A stretch of 64,000 bases of DNA from Pseudomonas sp. HOU2 (GCF_040729435.1 NZ_CP160398.1:1860001-1924000), one strand, 5' to 3'. Numbered from the stretch's first letter, positions 35,978-44,912 are shown. Notes: a model not told the origin generated them from the sequence alone. Translations and numbers: made by a program.

Positions 35978-38701
35978 ATGAATCCTTCAGTGCATTGGCG
36001 TACTCCTGCTTTGTCGGCACACGATCCCAGAGGGCTGGCGGTCAGAGACGTTGCTTACCTGCGAGCGGTGGCGGGCGCCGAAGTCGAATCCCAGATCACC
36101 CGCCAACGCTACGACTCCAACGGCCGCCTGATCGAACAATGGGACCCGCGCCTCCCTCTACCCTGCCTGACCACCGCCTACCGTCTGGACGGCGCCCCCC
36201 TGAAAATCGTCAGCGTCGACGCCGGCTGGCGCCTGAGCCTGCCAGGATCTGACAGTCAAACCCTGCAGCGCTGGGACGCCCGTGGCAGCCACTGGCGCAT
36301 GAGCTATGACCCGCAATTGCGCTTGATGACCGTCGAGGAAAACGCGGCCGAAGTCGAGGCACTGACCTACGCCGACGCCACGGCGGATGCCGGGCACAAC
36401 CTGCGTGGCCAGTTGCTCGAACACAAGGACCACGCCGTCACGCTGCGTACCGACAGCTATGCCCTGTCCGGCCAGTCACAGACTGAAACCCGCACTTTTC
36501 ACGACGGCGAGACCTTCACCGACCAACGTGTATTCAGTCCGCTGGGGGCAGTACTGGAGCAGATGAATGCCGGTCAGCATCGACAGCAGTCGCAGTACGG
36601 TCTGGCCGGACAACTCCAGCAGGTTCGCCTGCAACTCAGGGGTCACACCGAGTGGCAATCGGTATTGATCGAGGCGCAATACAACGCGGCCAGTCAGATC
36701 ATCGAACAGCTACTCGGCAACCACGTGCGCAGCCTCTGGACGTATGACCCGGCCGACGGTCGGTTATGCACCCATATCTGCCGCAAGGACGCCGGTGCGA
36801 TGCTGCAAAGCTTCGAATATTTCCACGACCGGGTCGGCAATATCGTACGCATCGACGACCATTGTTTTCAGCCGGTTTACTTCGCCAACCAGTTGATCAA
36901 CGGCCAGCGCACCTTCGGCTATGACTCGTTATACCGCTTGATCCGCGCGACCGGTCATGACGAAGCGCCCCTCTCCGACACTCCGGGACTGCCACACCCG
37001 AGCGACCCGAACAACCGCCTCAACTACACCCAGACCTACGCGTACAACGCTGGCGGCAGCCTGATCAGACTGCAACATGTGCGGGCGGGTGCCAGCCAGA
37101 CCCGCCAGATGCTGATCGATCTGCAGAGCAACCGTGGCGTGCGCTGGACGCCTGGCGATCCCGATCCGCTATTCGACCAATTGTTCGACCGTCACGGCAA
37201 CCTGCAAGCATTGCAACCGGGGCAAACCTTGCACTGGAATGCTCGTGACGAGTTGGCCAGCATCATCCTGATCCACCGCGAGGACGGCCGGCACGATGCC
37301 GAGCACTACCGGTACAGCCAGGGTGAGCGGGTGTTCAAGCGCCACGAGACCTTCACCTCTCGTGGCGAGCATTTCCGGCAGACCCGCTACTTGCCCGGGC
37401 TGGAAATCCGCTCGAAGGACAACGGTGAAGTGTTGCACGTCATTCAACTGGACATTGGTATCGGGCATGTCCGGTGCCTGCATTGGGCACAGCAGAAACC
37501 CGATGAAATCCGCTACAGCCTCGACGATCATCTGGGTTCCTGTACGCTGGAACTTGATCAACAGGCGCAAGTGATCAGCCACGAAGGTTACTACCCGTTT
37601 GGCGCCACGGCATGGATGGCCACGCGCTCGGAAATTGAAGTGAGTTACCGGTTCATTCGATATTCAGGCAAGGAAATGGATGTCAGCGGCCTGTACTACT
37701 ACGGTGCCCGATACTACGCCGCATGGCTGCAGCGCTGGATCAGCGCCGATCCGGCAGGGGATGTCGACGGGCTGAACCTGTACGCGATGGTCAGCAACAA
37801 CCCGTTGCGCTATGCCGATAACGGCGGCACCGAACAGACGCCCAGCGAAGCACAGCAGAAAATCAGTGAGTACTCGAACGTGCTGACTCACATGACCAGT
37901 GAATTACAGAAGGTCAACTATCAGCTCTACAACCTCACGCGAACTCGCGACATTTACAAGACCGCCACAAAAAAACTCTTGTTCAGCGTGGCAACGTTTG
38001 CCGTGGCGATCAAGGCCGGAGCACTGGGTAGCACCGTTGGCGCCGGCTTCGGTAGCCTGAGCGGTCCCGCCGCGCCAGTTGTGGTGCCCGTGACGTCAGC
38101 GGTTGGGGCCATTTTTGCCGCAGAGGCGTCCGTCAAGATCATGGACAAGATCGGTGAAGAAACCACGCTCGGCTATTCGATCATGCCGGATCAGGCCGCG
38201 CTCTCGGTGAAAAGCCTGCAAGGAAAAGCCAAGGCTTCACCGAACTCGCTCAGGGGCACCCTCGAAAGTTTCAATCCGCAGACTTCCGGGGGCCTGGTGA
38301 AGATCGGCCTGGAAACCACCGCTCGGGTCTTGGGCAAACACCTCAAGATTCCCTACCTGAAACAGTCCCTGAACATCGCCCGCCAGATGGCCCAACTCAC
38401 AGAAGCGCTCAACGGCTCATGGGGGCAGGGAGATCTGGATCGTCTCAACGCGCGGCTGGATGAGTTGACCGGTTACCTCGACAGCCAGCAGGCCAGCCTC
38501 CAGGAACACGTCGACGCGTTGGCCGATGCGGCGCCCGCGCCGGTAAAACTGATCGGCATCGCCCAGATGCCGGAGCGTACCGACAACGATCTGGCCCACC
38601 TGCAGCAGCAAGTCACCGTTGCTCGAGCCACCATCAAGCACGCCAGAAATCTGCTGGGTCGGGTATCGGCCTATCTGGTGCAGAAACAGCAAGCGGCATA
38701 G
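35978..38701 (+). CDS. Tc toxin C subunit 2 (TcC/Rhs protein, effector region homologous to TcC1)
   Basis: A 907-residue paralogue 27 bases after TcC1. The Rhs core spans residues ~1-607 and ends with SGLYYYGARYYAAWLQRW and SADPAGDVDGLNLYAMVSNN, the closest of the three to the usual D-P-x-G-x-x-D-G protease motif. The effector region (~615-907) aligns with that of TcC1: both have a DIY helix start, a hydrophobic Gly/Ala stretch (~663-715 here), then IMDKIGEETTLGYSIMPD against TcC1's QIDKLGEDNAFGYALLPD, and a TEALNxSxGQxDLD segment. They are diverged copies of one new family rather than different toxins. The ribosome site before ATG 35978 is weak, so coupling to the upstream gene may matter. 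Confidence 0.9.
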   Translation: MNPSVHWRTPALSAHDPRGLAVRDVAYLRAVAGAEVESQITRQRYDSNGRLIEQWDPRLPLPCLTTAYRLDGAPLKIVSVDAGWRLSLPGSDSQTLQRWDARGSHWRMSYDPQLRLMTVEENAAEVEALTYADATADAGHNLRGQLLEHKDHAVTLRTDSYALSGQSQTETRTFHDGETFTDQRVFSPLGAVLEQMNAGQHRQQSQYGLAGQLQQVRLQLRGHTEWQSVLIEAQYNAASQIIEQLLGNHVRSLWTYDPADGRLCTHICRKDAGAMLQSFEYFHDRVGNIVRIDDHCFQPVYFANQLINGQRTFGYDSLYRLIRATGHDEAPLSDTPGLPHPSDPNNRLNYTQTYAYNAGGSLIRLQHVRAGASQTRQMLIDLQSNRGVRWTPGDPDPLFDQLFDRHGNLQALQPGQTLHWNARDELASIILIHREDGRHDAEHYRYSQGERVFKRHETFTSRGEHFRQTRYLPGLEIRSKDNGEVLHVIQLDIGIGHVRCLHWAQQKPDEIRYSLDDHLGSCTLELDQQAQVISHEGYYPFGATAWMATRSEIEVSYRFIRYSGKEMDVSGLYYYGARYYAAWLQRWISADPAGDVDGLNLYAMVSNNPLRYADNGGTEQTPSEAQQKISEYSNVLTHMTSELQKVNYQLYNLTRTRDIYKTATKKLLFSVATFAVAIKAGALGSTVGAGFGSLSGPAAPVVVPVTSAVGAIFAAEASVKIMDKIGEETTLGYSIMPDQAALSVKSLQGKAKASPNSLRGTLESFNPQTSGGLVKIGLETTARVLGKHLKIPYLKQSLNIARQMAQLTEALNGSWGQGDLDRLNARLDELTGYLDSQQASLQEHVDALADAAPAPVKLIGIAQMPERTDNDLAHLQQQVTVARATIKHARNLLGRVSAYLVQKQQAA

Positions 38702-38734
38702 TGCCGGACTTCACAGAGCAACCGAGAGTGAACA

Positions 38735-41416
38735 ATGGCAGCGTCGCTGTTTCACCACACCCCACACCTGCGCAGCCATGATCCTCGGCTCTTGCTGGTG
38801 CGCCAGGTGGAATACTTGCGCCAGACCGCAGGTGAAGCGGCACAGGCCCTCGTCAGCCGACAGCAGCATGATCCTGCTGGCCGGTTGATGACACAGCGCG
38901 ACCCGCGTCTGTTCGACAATGCGTCGCTGCCCAACCTGCAAACGATCTATACGCTGGATGCTCGACCGCTACGTGTCGCAAGCGTGGACGCCGGCTGGCG
39001 ACTGGTTCTGCCCGGTTTCGCAGGTGAGCAACAGCAACGCTGGGACCAACGCGGCAACCACTGGCAGTATGAACACGACCTGCTGCTGCGAATGATCGCC
39101 GTCACTGAAAACGCACAAGTCGATGTCGAGCGCTACACCTATGGCGACCACAATGCCGACCCCGGGCATAACCTGCGCGGTGAACTGAGCGAAAGCGCCG
39201 ACCCGGGCGCTACGGTGGTGATCGACAGCTACAGCCTGCAGGGCAAGGCAGCGAGTGAAACCCGTACGCTGTCGGGCGAGACGGCGGCCTTCATCACTCG
39301 TATGGATTTCGACGCGCACGGCAATGTAGTGCAAGTCACCGACGCCGGTGGTCACCGGCAATGCTCGCGCTACGATGTCGCCGGCCAGTTACGTCAGGTA
39401 TCGCTGTCGATAGCCGGGGCTGACGCGGCACTAGCGGTGGTCGACACTGCCACGTACAACGCTTCCGGCCAACCACTTGAACAACTGGCCGGCAATGGTG
39501 TTCGCAGCCGCCGCGTGTACGATCCCGCTGACGGTCGCCTGCTGAATCTGCTGGCCTGCAAGGATCAGGAAAAACCGCTGCAGGACTTGCACTACACCTA
39601 TGACCCGGTCGGCAATGTCCTGCGTATCGAGGATCGCACTCTGGCCACGGTGTATTTCGCCAATCAACGCGTCGATGGTGATCGTCATTTTGTCTACGAC
39701 TCGTTGTATCGGCTGAGCGAAAGTCGCGGCTTCGAAGGCCAGATCCCGCAACAGTCGCCAGGTTTGCCGCAACCGATCGAACCCATCGACCCGGGGCGGC
39801 GTTTCAACTACAGCGAGCAATATCACTACGACGCCGGAAATAACCTCGTTGAACTGGTGCATGTGCGCAAGGGCCACAACTTCACACAACAGATGAAAAT
39901 CGCCCCCGACAGCAATCGGGGGTTACGCTACCGACCCGATGACCCAGACCCGGTGTTCGGCGACTACTTTGACCGCCACGGCAACCAGCTGAAACTGCAG
40001 CACGGCGGCCTGCCACTGGCGTGGGACAGTTACGATCAACTGGCCCGAGTCACCCTGCTGCAACACAGCAACGGCCTGCCGGACGACGATGAAATCTATC
40101 GCTACAGCCAACGTGAGCGCGTCTACAAATGCACGCTGAGGCATACGCCGTCGATCACCGATCGCCGCGAGGTGCGTTACCTGCCAGGTCTGGAAATCCA
40201 CAGCCGCAGCGACGGCCAGCAACTGCATGTCATCGTGCTGCCGGGCGCGCGTTGCCTGCATTGGCTCAGTGGTCGACCGGCGGATATCGAAACCGATCAA
40301 CTGCGCTTCAGCCTCGACGATCACCTCGGATCCTGCTCGCTGGAACTGGATCGCCACGCTGGCGTGATCAGTCTGGAGCATTATTACGCCTTCGGCGGCA
40401 CGGCCTGGTGGGCAGCCCGTTCAGCCGTGGAAGCGGATTACAAAACGATCCGTTACTCGGGCAAGGAAATGGATGCCAGCGGTTTGTACTACTACGGCGC
40501 GCGGTATTACGCGCCATGGCTGCAACGCTGGATCAGTGCTGATCCGGCCCGGGACGTGGACGGACTGAACCTGTACGCTTTTGTCGGCAACAACCCGACG
40601 ATCCATGTCGACCGGACGGGCACCTACAAGGTTATTTTCGATCTGGCCAAACGAGCGGTCGGCCTGCTCGACAAAGCCAAAACAGCGGCCGATCAAATAC
40701 ACAACCTGAGTCGCGAGTTCGACGATTTGATCCCCGAAGGCGCAGACATCGAAGACCTGCGCAAAACCATGACGTTCGGCAAATTTCTCAAGTCCCGGCA
40801 GGGCATCAAATCGGCTCTTTACGGTGCGGGGAAAGGGCTCGCCATCGGTGGACTTATAGGCACCGCGGTACCAGGAGTTGGCAATGCCATCGGCAGTGGT
40901 GTGGGGACCCTGGCGGGCATGGTCGTTTTCCCGTTGCTGCGCTATTACTTTTTCAAGAAAGGCTTGAAACTCGCGCAAACGCTGCGCACCCAGGAACTCA
41001 GGAATGGCCTGCAAACGGTCGTTGATACCGTCACCCGCGTGGTTGATGGCACCACTGATCTGCTCAATGGCGGCACGGCGCTGCTGGAAAGCATCAAAAA
41101 CATGACCAATACCCTCAACGAATATCCCGAGCGAATTCAGGCGCTGTTCCACGACCAGTTGCAGACCCTTGCCGGTGACAAACAACGCGAGGTCATCAAA
41201 CTCCTGAGAAGCGGACTCGACCCGTTCGACGCCATCGACAAGGTGCTGGGGACAGCCCAAACGGTCATGGATGACGCCCCCGACATCGCCGCAGACGTGA
41301 ACAATCGCCTGCAACAACTGCAGAGCAAAGTCACTGAGAATTCAAGGCTTAAACCCATCCCCAAGCCGCGGACGAAATACATCCAGCGGGTCTCTGCCGG
41401 CGAAACGTACGTGTGA
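38735..41416 (+). CDS. Tc toxin C subunit 3 (TcC/Rhs protein with glycine-zipper effector region)
   Basis: An 893-residue paralogue starting 33 bases after TcC2. The core (residues ~1-618) has the same YD repeats and closing motif SGLYYYGARYYAPWLQRW and SADPARDVDGLNLYAFVGNN, with both protease aspartates kept and Arg at the usual glycine. The effector region (~625-893) is unrelated in sequence to TcC1 and TcC2 at first sight. It has a helical start (LAKRAVGLLDKAKTAADQ), a glycine-zipper hydrophobic stretch near 692-740 (GLAIGGLIGTAVPGVGNAIG) and a long coiled-coil-like tail ending in basic KPIPKPRTK. I see no catalytic motif. A membrane-inserting activity is inferred from composition only. 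Confidence 0.9.
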   Translation: MAASLFHHTPHLRSHDPRLLLVRQVEYLRQTAGEAAQALVSRQQHDPAGRLMTQRDPRLFDNASLPNLQTIYTLDARPLRVASVDAGWRLVLPGFAGEQQQRWDQRGNHWQYEHDLLLRMIAVTENAQVDVERYTYGDHNADPGHNLRGELSESADPGATVVIDSYSLQGKAASETRTLSGETAAFITRMDFDAHGNVVQVTDAGGHRQCSRYDVAGQLRQVSLSIAGADAALAVVDTATYNASGQPLEQLAGNGVRSRRVYDPADGRLLNLLACKDQEKPLQDLHYTYDPVGNVLRIEDRTLATVYFANQRVDGDRHFVYDSLYRLSESRGFEGQIPQQSPGLPQPIEPIDPGRRFNYSEQYHYDAGNNLVELVHVRKGHNFTQQMKIAPDSNRGLRYRPDDPDPVFGDYFDRHGNQLKLQHGGLPLAWDSYDQLARVTLLQHSNGLPDDDEIYRYSQRERVYKCTLRHTPSITDRREVRYLPGLEIHSRSDGQQLHVIVLPGARCLHWLSGRPADIETDQLRFSLDDHLGSCSLELDRHAGVISLEHYYAFGGTAWWAARSAVEADYKTIRYSGKEMDASGLYYYGARYYAPWLQRWISADPARDVDGLNLYAFVGNNPTIHVDRTGTYKVIFDLAKRAVGLLDKAKTAADQIHNLSREFDDLIPEGADIEDLRKTMTFGKFLKSRQGIKSALYGAGKGLAIGGLIGTAVPGVGNAIGSGVGTLAGMVVFPLLRYYFFKKGLKLAQTLRTQELRNGLQTVVDTVTRVVDGTTDLLNGGTALLESIKNMTNTLNEYPERIQALFHDQLQTLAGDKQREVIKLLRSGLDPFDAIDKVLGTAQTVMDDAPDIAADVNNRLQQLQSKVTENSRLKPIPKPRTKYIQRVSAGETYV

Positions 41417-41499
41417 CGTCGAAGGCCGTTCGAACAGTGCGCCGAGCCACTTCGTCGCATGCTATCGTGCCCGCCCGTCCCCTTATCCATTAGCCCAGC

Positions 41500-43260
41500 A
41501 TGCTGCCGACTTCCCGTACCCTGCGTTTGTCGTTGTACACCCTGCTGATCATTGCCGGGGCGGCCATCGCCGCGACGCTTGCCATCCGCCACGCCGAACG
41601 TCAGGCGCTGGAGGAAGACGCCACCCGCGCCAGCCAGCAATTGGCGCTGTATGCCAACTCGCTGCACACCCTGATCGACCGCTATCGCGCGCTGCCCGCC
41701 GTGCTGGCGCTGGACCCGCAATTGCGCAGCGCGCTGGCCGGGCCGGTGGGCGCGGAACAACAGAATGTGCTGAATCTGAAGCTGGAGCAGATCAACGGCG
41801 CGGCGCAGTCCTCGACCCTCGAACTGCTCGATCACAGCGGCCTCGCGGTGGCCGCCAGCAACTGGCGCCTGCCGAGCAGTTACGTCGGCCACAACTACGG
41901 TTTTCGTCCGTACTTCAGCCAGACCCGCACTCAGGGCAGCGGGCGCTTTTATGCGGTGGGCGTGACCAGCGGCATCCCCGGCTATTTTCTGTCCAGCGCG
42001 GTGCTCGGCGACAACGCCGAGTTCCTTGGCGCGATGGTAGTCAAACTGGAGTTCCCCGAGCTTGAGCGCGAATGGAGCCAGGGCAGCGACACGCTGCTGG
42101 TCAGCGATGCACGCGGGATCATCTTCATCGCCAACCAGCCCGGCTGGCGCTATCGCTCGTTGCGGCCGCTGGACAGCCGCGACATGGCCGAGATCAAGCG
42201 CACGCGCCAGTACGACAAACAATCGCTGATCCCGCTGACGCATTTGTCCCTGCGTCACTTCGACGACAACAGCGACCTGCGTCGAGTCGAAGGCCCGGAC
42301 GGAACGGCGGATTACTTGTGGGAATCACTGCCGCTGGCCGCCGAAGGCTGGACCCTGCACTTGTTGCGGCGCCCGCAAGTGGCTTTCGAAGATTTGCGCA
42401 ACGCCGGGCTGGCCGCTGCGGGTGTGTGGCTGGCGCTGGTGTTTTTGCTGCTGTTCCTCAATCAGCGCTGGCGCCTGTCGAAAGTCCGTCAGCGCAACCG
42501 CGAAGAACTCGAACAACTGGTCGAAGAACGCACCCGCGATCTGCGCACCGCGCAGGACGGTCTGGTGCAATCGGCCAAGCTCGCGGCGCTGGGGCAAATG
42601 TCCGCCGCACTGGCCCACGAGATCAATCAACCGCTGACCGCGCAACGCATGCAGTTGGCGACGCTGCGCCTGCTGCTCGAACATGGCCGCGTCGATGATG
42701 CGTACAAGGCGCTCAAACCGGTGGACGACATGCTCACGCGCATGGCCTCGCTCACCGGTCACCTGAAAACCTTCGCCCGCAAAAGCCCCAGCGGCCTGCG
42801 CGAACGGCTGGATCTGGCGACCGTGGTCGATCAGTCGCTGCAACTGCTCGATGCGCGCCTACGCGACGAACAGGTCAGTCTGGTGCTGCACCTGACGCGT
42901 CCGGCCTGGGTGCGTGGTGATGCAATACGCCTCGAACAGGTGCTGATCAATCTGCTGCGCAATGCCCTCGATGCAATGCAGGGCAAACCATGCAAGCGCC
43001 TGGAAATTCGCCTGGAGGTGGACGAACAACTGTGGCGCCTGAGCGTGATCGACAATGGCGGCGGGATTGCCGAACAGCACCTGAATCAGGTGTTCGACCC
43101 GTTCTTCACCACCAAACCGGTGGGTGACGGACTCGGCCTCGGGCTGGCGGTATCCTTTGCCATCGTGCATGAATCCGGCGGGCGTCTGAGCGTTGAAAAT
43201 GGCGAGGCCGGCGCGGTGTTCAGCCTGACCCTGCCGATCGATCTGGAGGCACACATCTGA
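41500..43260 (+). CDS. DctB/MifS-type sensor histidine kinase
   Basis: A 586-residue inner-membrane kinase. One membrane helix lies at residues ~8-28, then a periplasmic double-PAS (dCache) sensor as in C4-dicarboxylate sensors (NYGFRPYFSQTRTQGSGRFY). A second helix at ~300-320 leads to a coiled coil. The phosphorylated His373 is in HEINQPL. ATP-binding boxes are NLLRNALDAM, DNGGGI and GLGLGLAVS. It should sense a dicarboxylate outside the cytoplasm and phosphorylate the regulator encoded next (stop and start overlap in TGATG). The permease two genes on suggests alpha-ketoglutarate or a related acid, as for MifS/MifR of P. aeruginosa. Confidence 0.9.
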   Translation: MLPTSRTLRLSLYTLLIIAGAAIAATLAIRHAERQALEEDATRASQQLALYANSLHTLIDRYRALPAVLALDPQLRSALAGPVGAEQQNVLNLKLEQINGAAQSSTLELLDHSGLAVAASNWRLPSSYVGHNYGFRPYFSQTRTQGSGRFYAVGVTSGIPGYFLSSAVLGDNAEFLGAMVVKLEFPELEREWSQGSDTLLVSDARGIIFIANQPGWRYRSLRPLDSRDMAEIKRTRQYDKQSLIPLTHLSLRHFDDNSDLRRVEGPDGTADYLWESLPLAAEGWTLHLLRRPQVAFEDLRNAGLAAAGVWLALVFLLLFLNQRWRLSKVRQRNREELEQLVEERTRDLRTAQDGLVQSAKLAALGQMSAALAHEINQPLTAQRMQLATLRLLLEHGRVDDAYKALKPVDDMLTRMASLTGHLKTFARKSPSGLRERLDLATVVDQSLQLLDARLRDEQVSLVLHLTRPAWVRGDAIRLEQVLINLLRNALDAMQGKPCKRLEIRLEVDEQLWRLSVIDNGGGIAEQHLNQVFDPFFTTKPVGDGLGLGLAVSFAIVHESGGRLSVENGEAGAVFSLTLPIDLEAHI

Positions 43261-44591
43261 TGCTCAACTCGGTGATGGTGGTCGATGACGAAAGCAGCAT
43301 TCGCAGCGCTGTGGAGCAATGGCTGAGCCTGTCGGGGTTCGAGGTGCAGCTGTTCAGCCGCGCCGAGGATTGCCTCGCCGCACTGCCCAGCCACTTCCCC
43401 GGGGTGATCCTCAGCGATGTGCGCATGCCCGGGCTCAGTGGTCTGCAGTTGCTGGCCGAAGTGCAGCGCCGTGACAGCGATTTGCCGGTGATACTGCTGA
43501 CCGGTCACGGCGATGTGCCGATGGCGGTCGAAGCCATGCGTGACGGCGCCTACGACTTTCTGGAAAAGCCGTTCAGCCCGGAAACCCTGCTCGGCAGCCT
43601 GCGCCGGGCACTCGACAAGCGGCGACTGGTATTGGAAAACCGCGCCCTGCACGAGCAGGCCGACCACCGCGCCAGACTCGATGCGACGCTGCTCGGCGTG
43701 TCCCGTGGCATGCAGACTTTGCGCCGGCAAGTGCTGGATCTGGCGGCGCTGCCGGTCAACGTGTTGATCCGTGGTGAGACCGGCAGCGGCAAGGAACTGA
43801 TCGCCCGTTGCCTGCATGATTTCGGCCCGCGCGCCGACAAGCCTTTCGTGGCACTGAACTGCGCGGCGATCCCCGAGCAGTTGTTCGAAGCCGAGCTGTT
43901 CGGTCATGAAAGTGGCGCGTTCACCGGCGCTTCCGGCAAGCGCATCGGCAAGCTGGAATATGCCGACGGTGGCACGCTGTTTCTCGATGAAATCGAAAGC
44001 ATGCCGCTGGCCCAGCAAGTGAAGCTGCTGCGGGTGTTGCAGGAACAGAAGCTGGAGCGCCTCGGTTCGAACCAGAGCATTCGCGTTGATCTGCGGATTG
44101 TTGCCGCGACCAAACCCGACCTGCTGGATGAGGCCCGGGCCGGCCGTTTTCGCGAAGACCTGGCGTACCGCCTGAACGTCGCCGAGCTGCGCCTGCCGCC
44201 GCTGCGCGATCGGCGCGAAGACATTCCGCTGCTGTTCGAGTCGTTCGCCTTCAGCGCTGCACAGCGCCTGGGCCGCACGTTCCCGCCGTTGAGCGGGGCG
44301 CAATTGAGTCATCTGCTCAGCCACGACTGGCCGGGCAACGTGCGCGAACTGGCGAACGTCGCCGAGCGGCAGGTGCTGGGGCTGGATGAGCCGGTGCACG
44401 GCATCGATCCGGGCCAGTCGCTCGCGGCGCAGCAGGAAGCGTTTGAAGCGCAATGCCTGCGCGCGGCGCTGACCCGGCACAAGGGCGATGTGAAAGCGGT
44501 GCTGGAGGAGTTGCAGCTACCGCGCCGGACCTTCAATGAAAAGCTGCAGCGGCATGGGTTGAGTCGGGAGATGTTTGTTTCGGGCAGCTGA
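43260..44591 (+). CDS. Sigma54-dependent response regulator (DctD/MifR-type)
   Basis: A 443-residue activator. The receiver domain has the acidic pair Asp9-Asp10, phosphoacceptor Asp53 (ILSDVRMPG) and the conserved T and K (LLTGHGDV, EKPFSP). The central AAA+ domain has Walker A GETGSGKE, the sigma54-contacting GAFTGA loop and Walker B GGTLFLDEIE. The C-terminal Fis-type HTH is ELQLPRRTFNEKLQRHGLSR. Its start overlaps the kinase stop. The two palindromic sites and the -24/-12 promoter before the permease gene downstream are the obvious target. Confidence 0.92.
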   Translation: MLNSVMVVDDESSIRSAVEQWLSLSGFEVQLFSRAEDCLAALPSHFPGVILSDVRMPGLSGLQLLAEVQRRDSDLPVILLTGHGDVPMAVEAMRDGAYDFLEKPFSPETLLGSLRRALDKRRLVLENRALHEQADHRARLDATLLGVSRGMQTLRRQVLDLAALPVNVLIRGETGSGKELIARCLHDFGPRADKPFVALNCAAIPEQLFEAELFGHESGAFTGASGKRIGKLEYADGGTLFLDEIESMPLAQQVKLLRVLQEQKLERLGSNQSIRVDLRIVAATKPDLLDEARAGRFREDLAYRLNVAELRLPPLRDRREDIPLLFESFAFSAAQRLGRTFPPLSGAQLSHLLSHDWPGNVRELANVAERQVLGLDEPVHGIDPGQSLAAQQEAFEAQCLRAALTRHKGDVKAVLEELQLPRRTFNEKLQRHGLSREMFVSGS

Positions 44592-44610
44592 GTTTTGCAG
44601 TGTCTGATCG

Positions 44611-44713
44611 GGCCTCTTCGCGGGCAAGCCCGCTCCCACAGGGTTTTGTGCTGAACACAGATTTTGTGAACACCACCGACCACTGTGGGAGCGGGCTTGC
44701 CCGCGAAGCGGCC
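44611..44713. repeat. REP-type inverted repeat pair, class GCGGGCAAGCCCGC
   Basis: Arms TTCGCGGGCAAGCCCGCTCC.. and reverse complement, outer GGCC ends included, around a ~40-base spacer. Same class as 20166-20253. Confidence 0.85.
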
Positions 44714-44744
44714 CGCACAGGCAACATTTATCCATCAGCCTGAA

Positions 44745-44762
44745 TGAGCGACTTTCCGCTCA
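44745..44762 (+). promoter_or_regulatory. Upstream activator site 1 for the sigma54 regulator
   Basis: TGAGCG-ACTTTC-CGCTCA: a perfect inverted repeat with 6-base arms and spacer, about 75 bases before the -24 element. It shares its right half with site 2. Confidence 0.7.
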
Positions 44763-44776
44763 CCACAATCCAGCCA

Positions 44777-44794
44777 TAAGCGGATTTCCGCTCA
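44777..44794 (+). promoter_or_regulatory. Upstream activator site 2 for the sigma54 regulator
   Basis: TAAGCG-GATTTC-CGCTCA repeats the architecture of site 1 with its start 32 bases downstream, about three helical turns, as expected for cooperative binding of an NtrC-family activator on one face of the DNA. Confidence 0.7.
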
Positions 44795-44834
44795 TAAAGT
44801 CCTGCCGCCCCCTCTAAACCGGCCCTCCCCCCGT

Positions 44835-44850
44835 TGGCACAGCTCCTGCT
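44835..44850 (+). promoter_or_regulatory. Sigma54 (-24/-12) promoter of the permease gene
   Basis: TGGCACAGCTCCTGCT has the invariant GG (44836-44837) and GC (44848-44849) 10 bases apart and matches TGGCAC-N5-TTGC closely apart from one base. It stands downstream of two activator palindromes and just after a sigma54-dependent regulator gene. Confidence 0.75.
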
Positions 44851-44912
44851 ATAGCCCCTGCAGGCTGCGTTTCTACGCGCTCCACAAAAACAATTAAACG
44901 AAGGATCCTTCA

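Larger units (their letters stand above)
44592..44912. other. Regulatory intergenic region upstream of the dicarboxylate permease
   Basis: This 321-base gap holds one inverted-repeat pair (44611-44713), two upstream activator palindromes (44745-44762 and 44777-44794) and a sigma54 promoter (44835-44850). A GAAGGA ribosome site precedes ATG 44913. No gene is seen. Confidence 0.75.

Noticed and set aside
33236..41416. Contact-dependent (CDI/Rhs) interbacterial toxins with immunity genes
   Set aside because: There are no small immunity-like genes after any of the three, and the adjacent TcB and TcA genes identify a Tc system.
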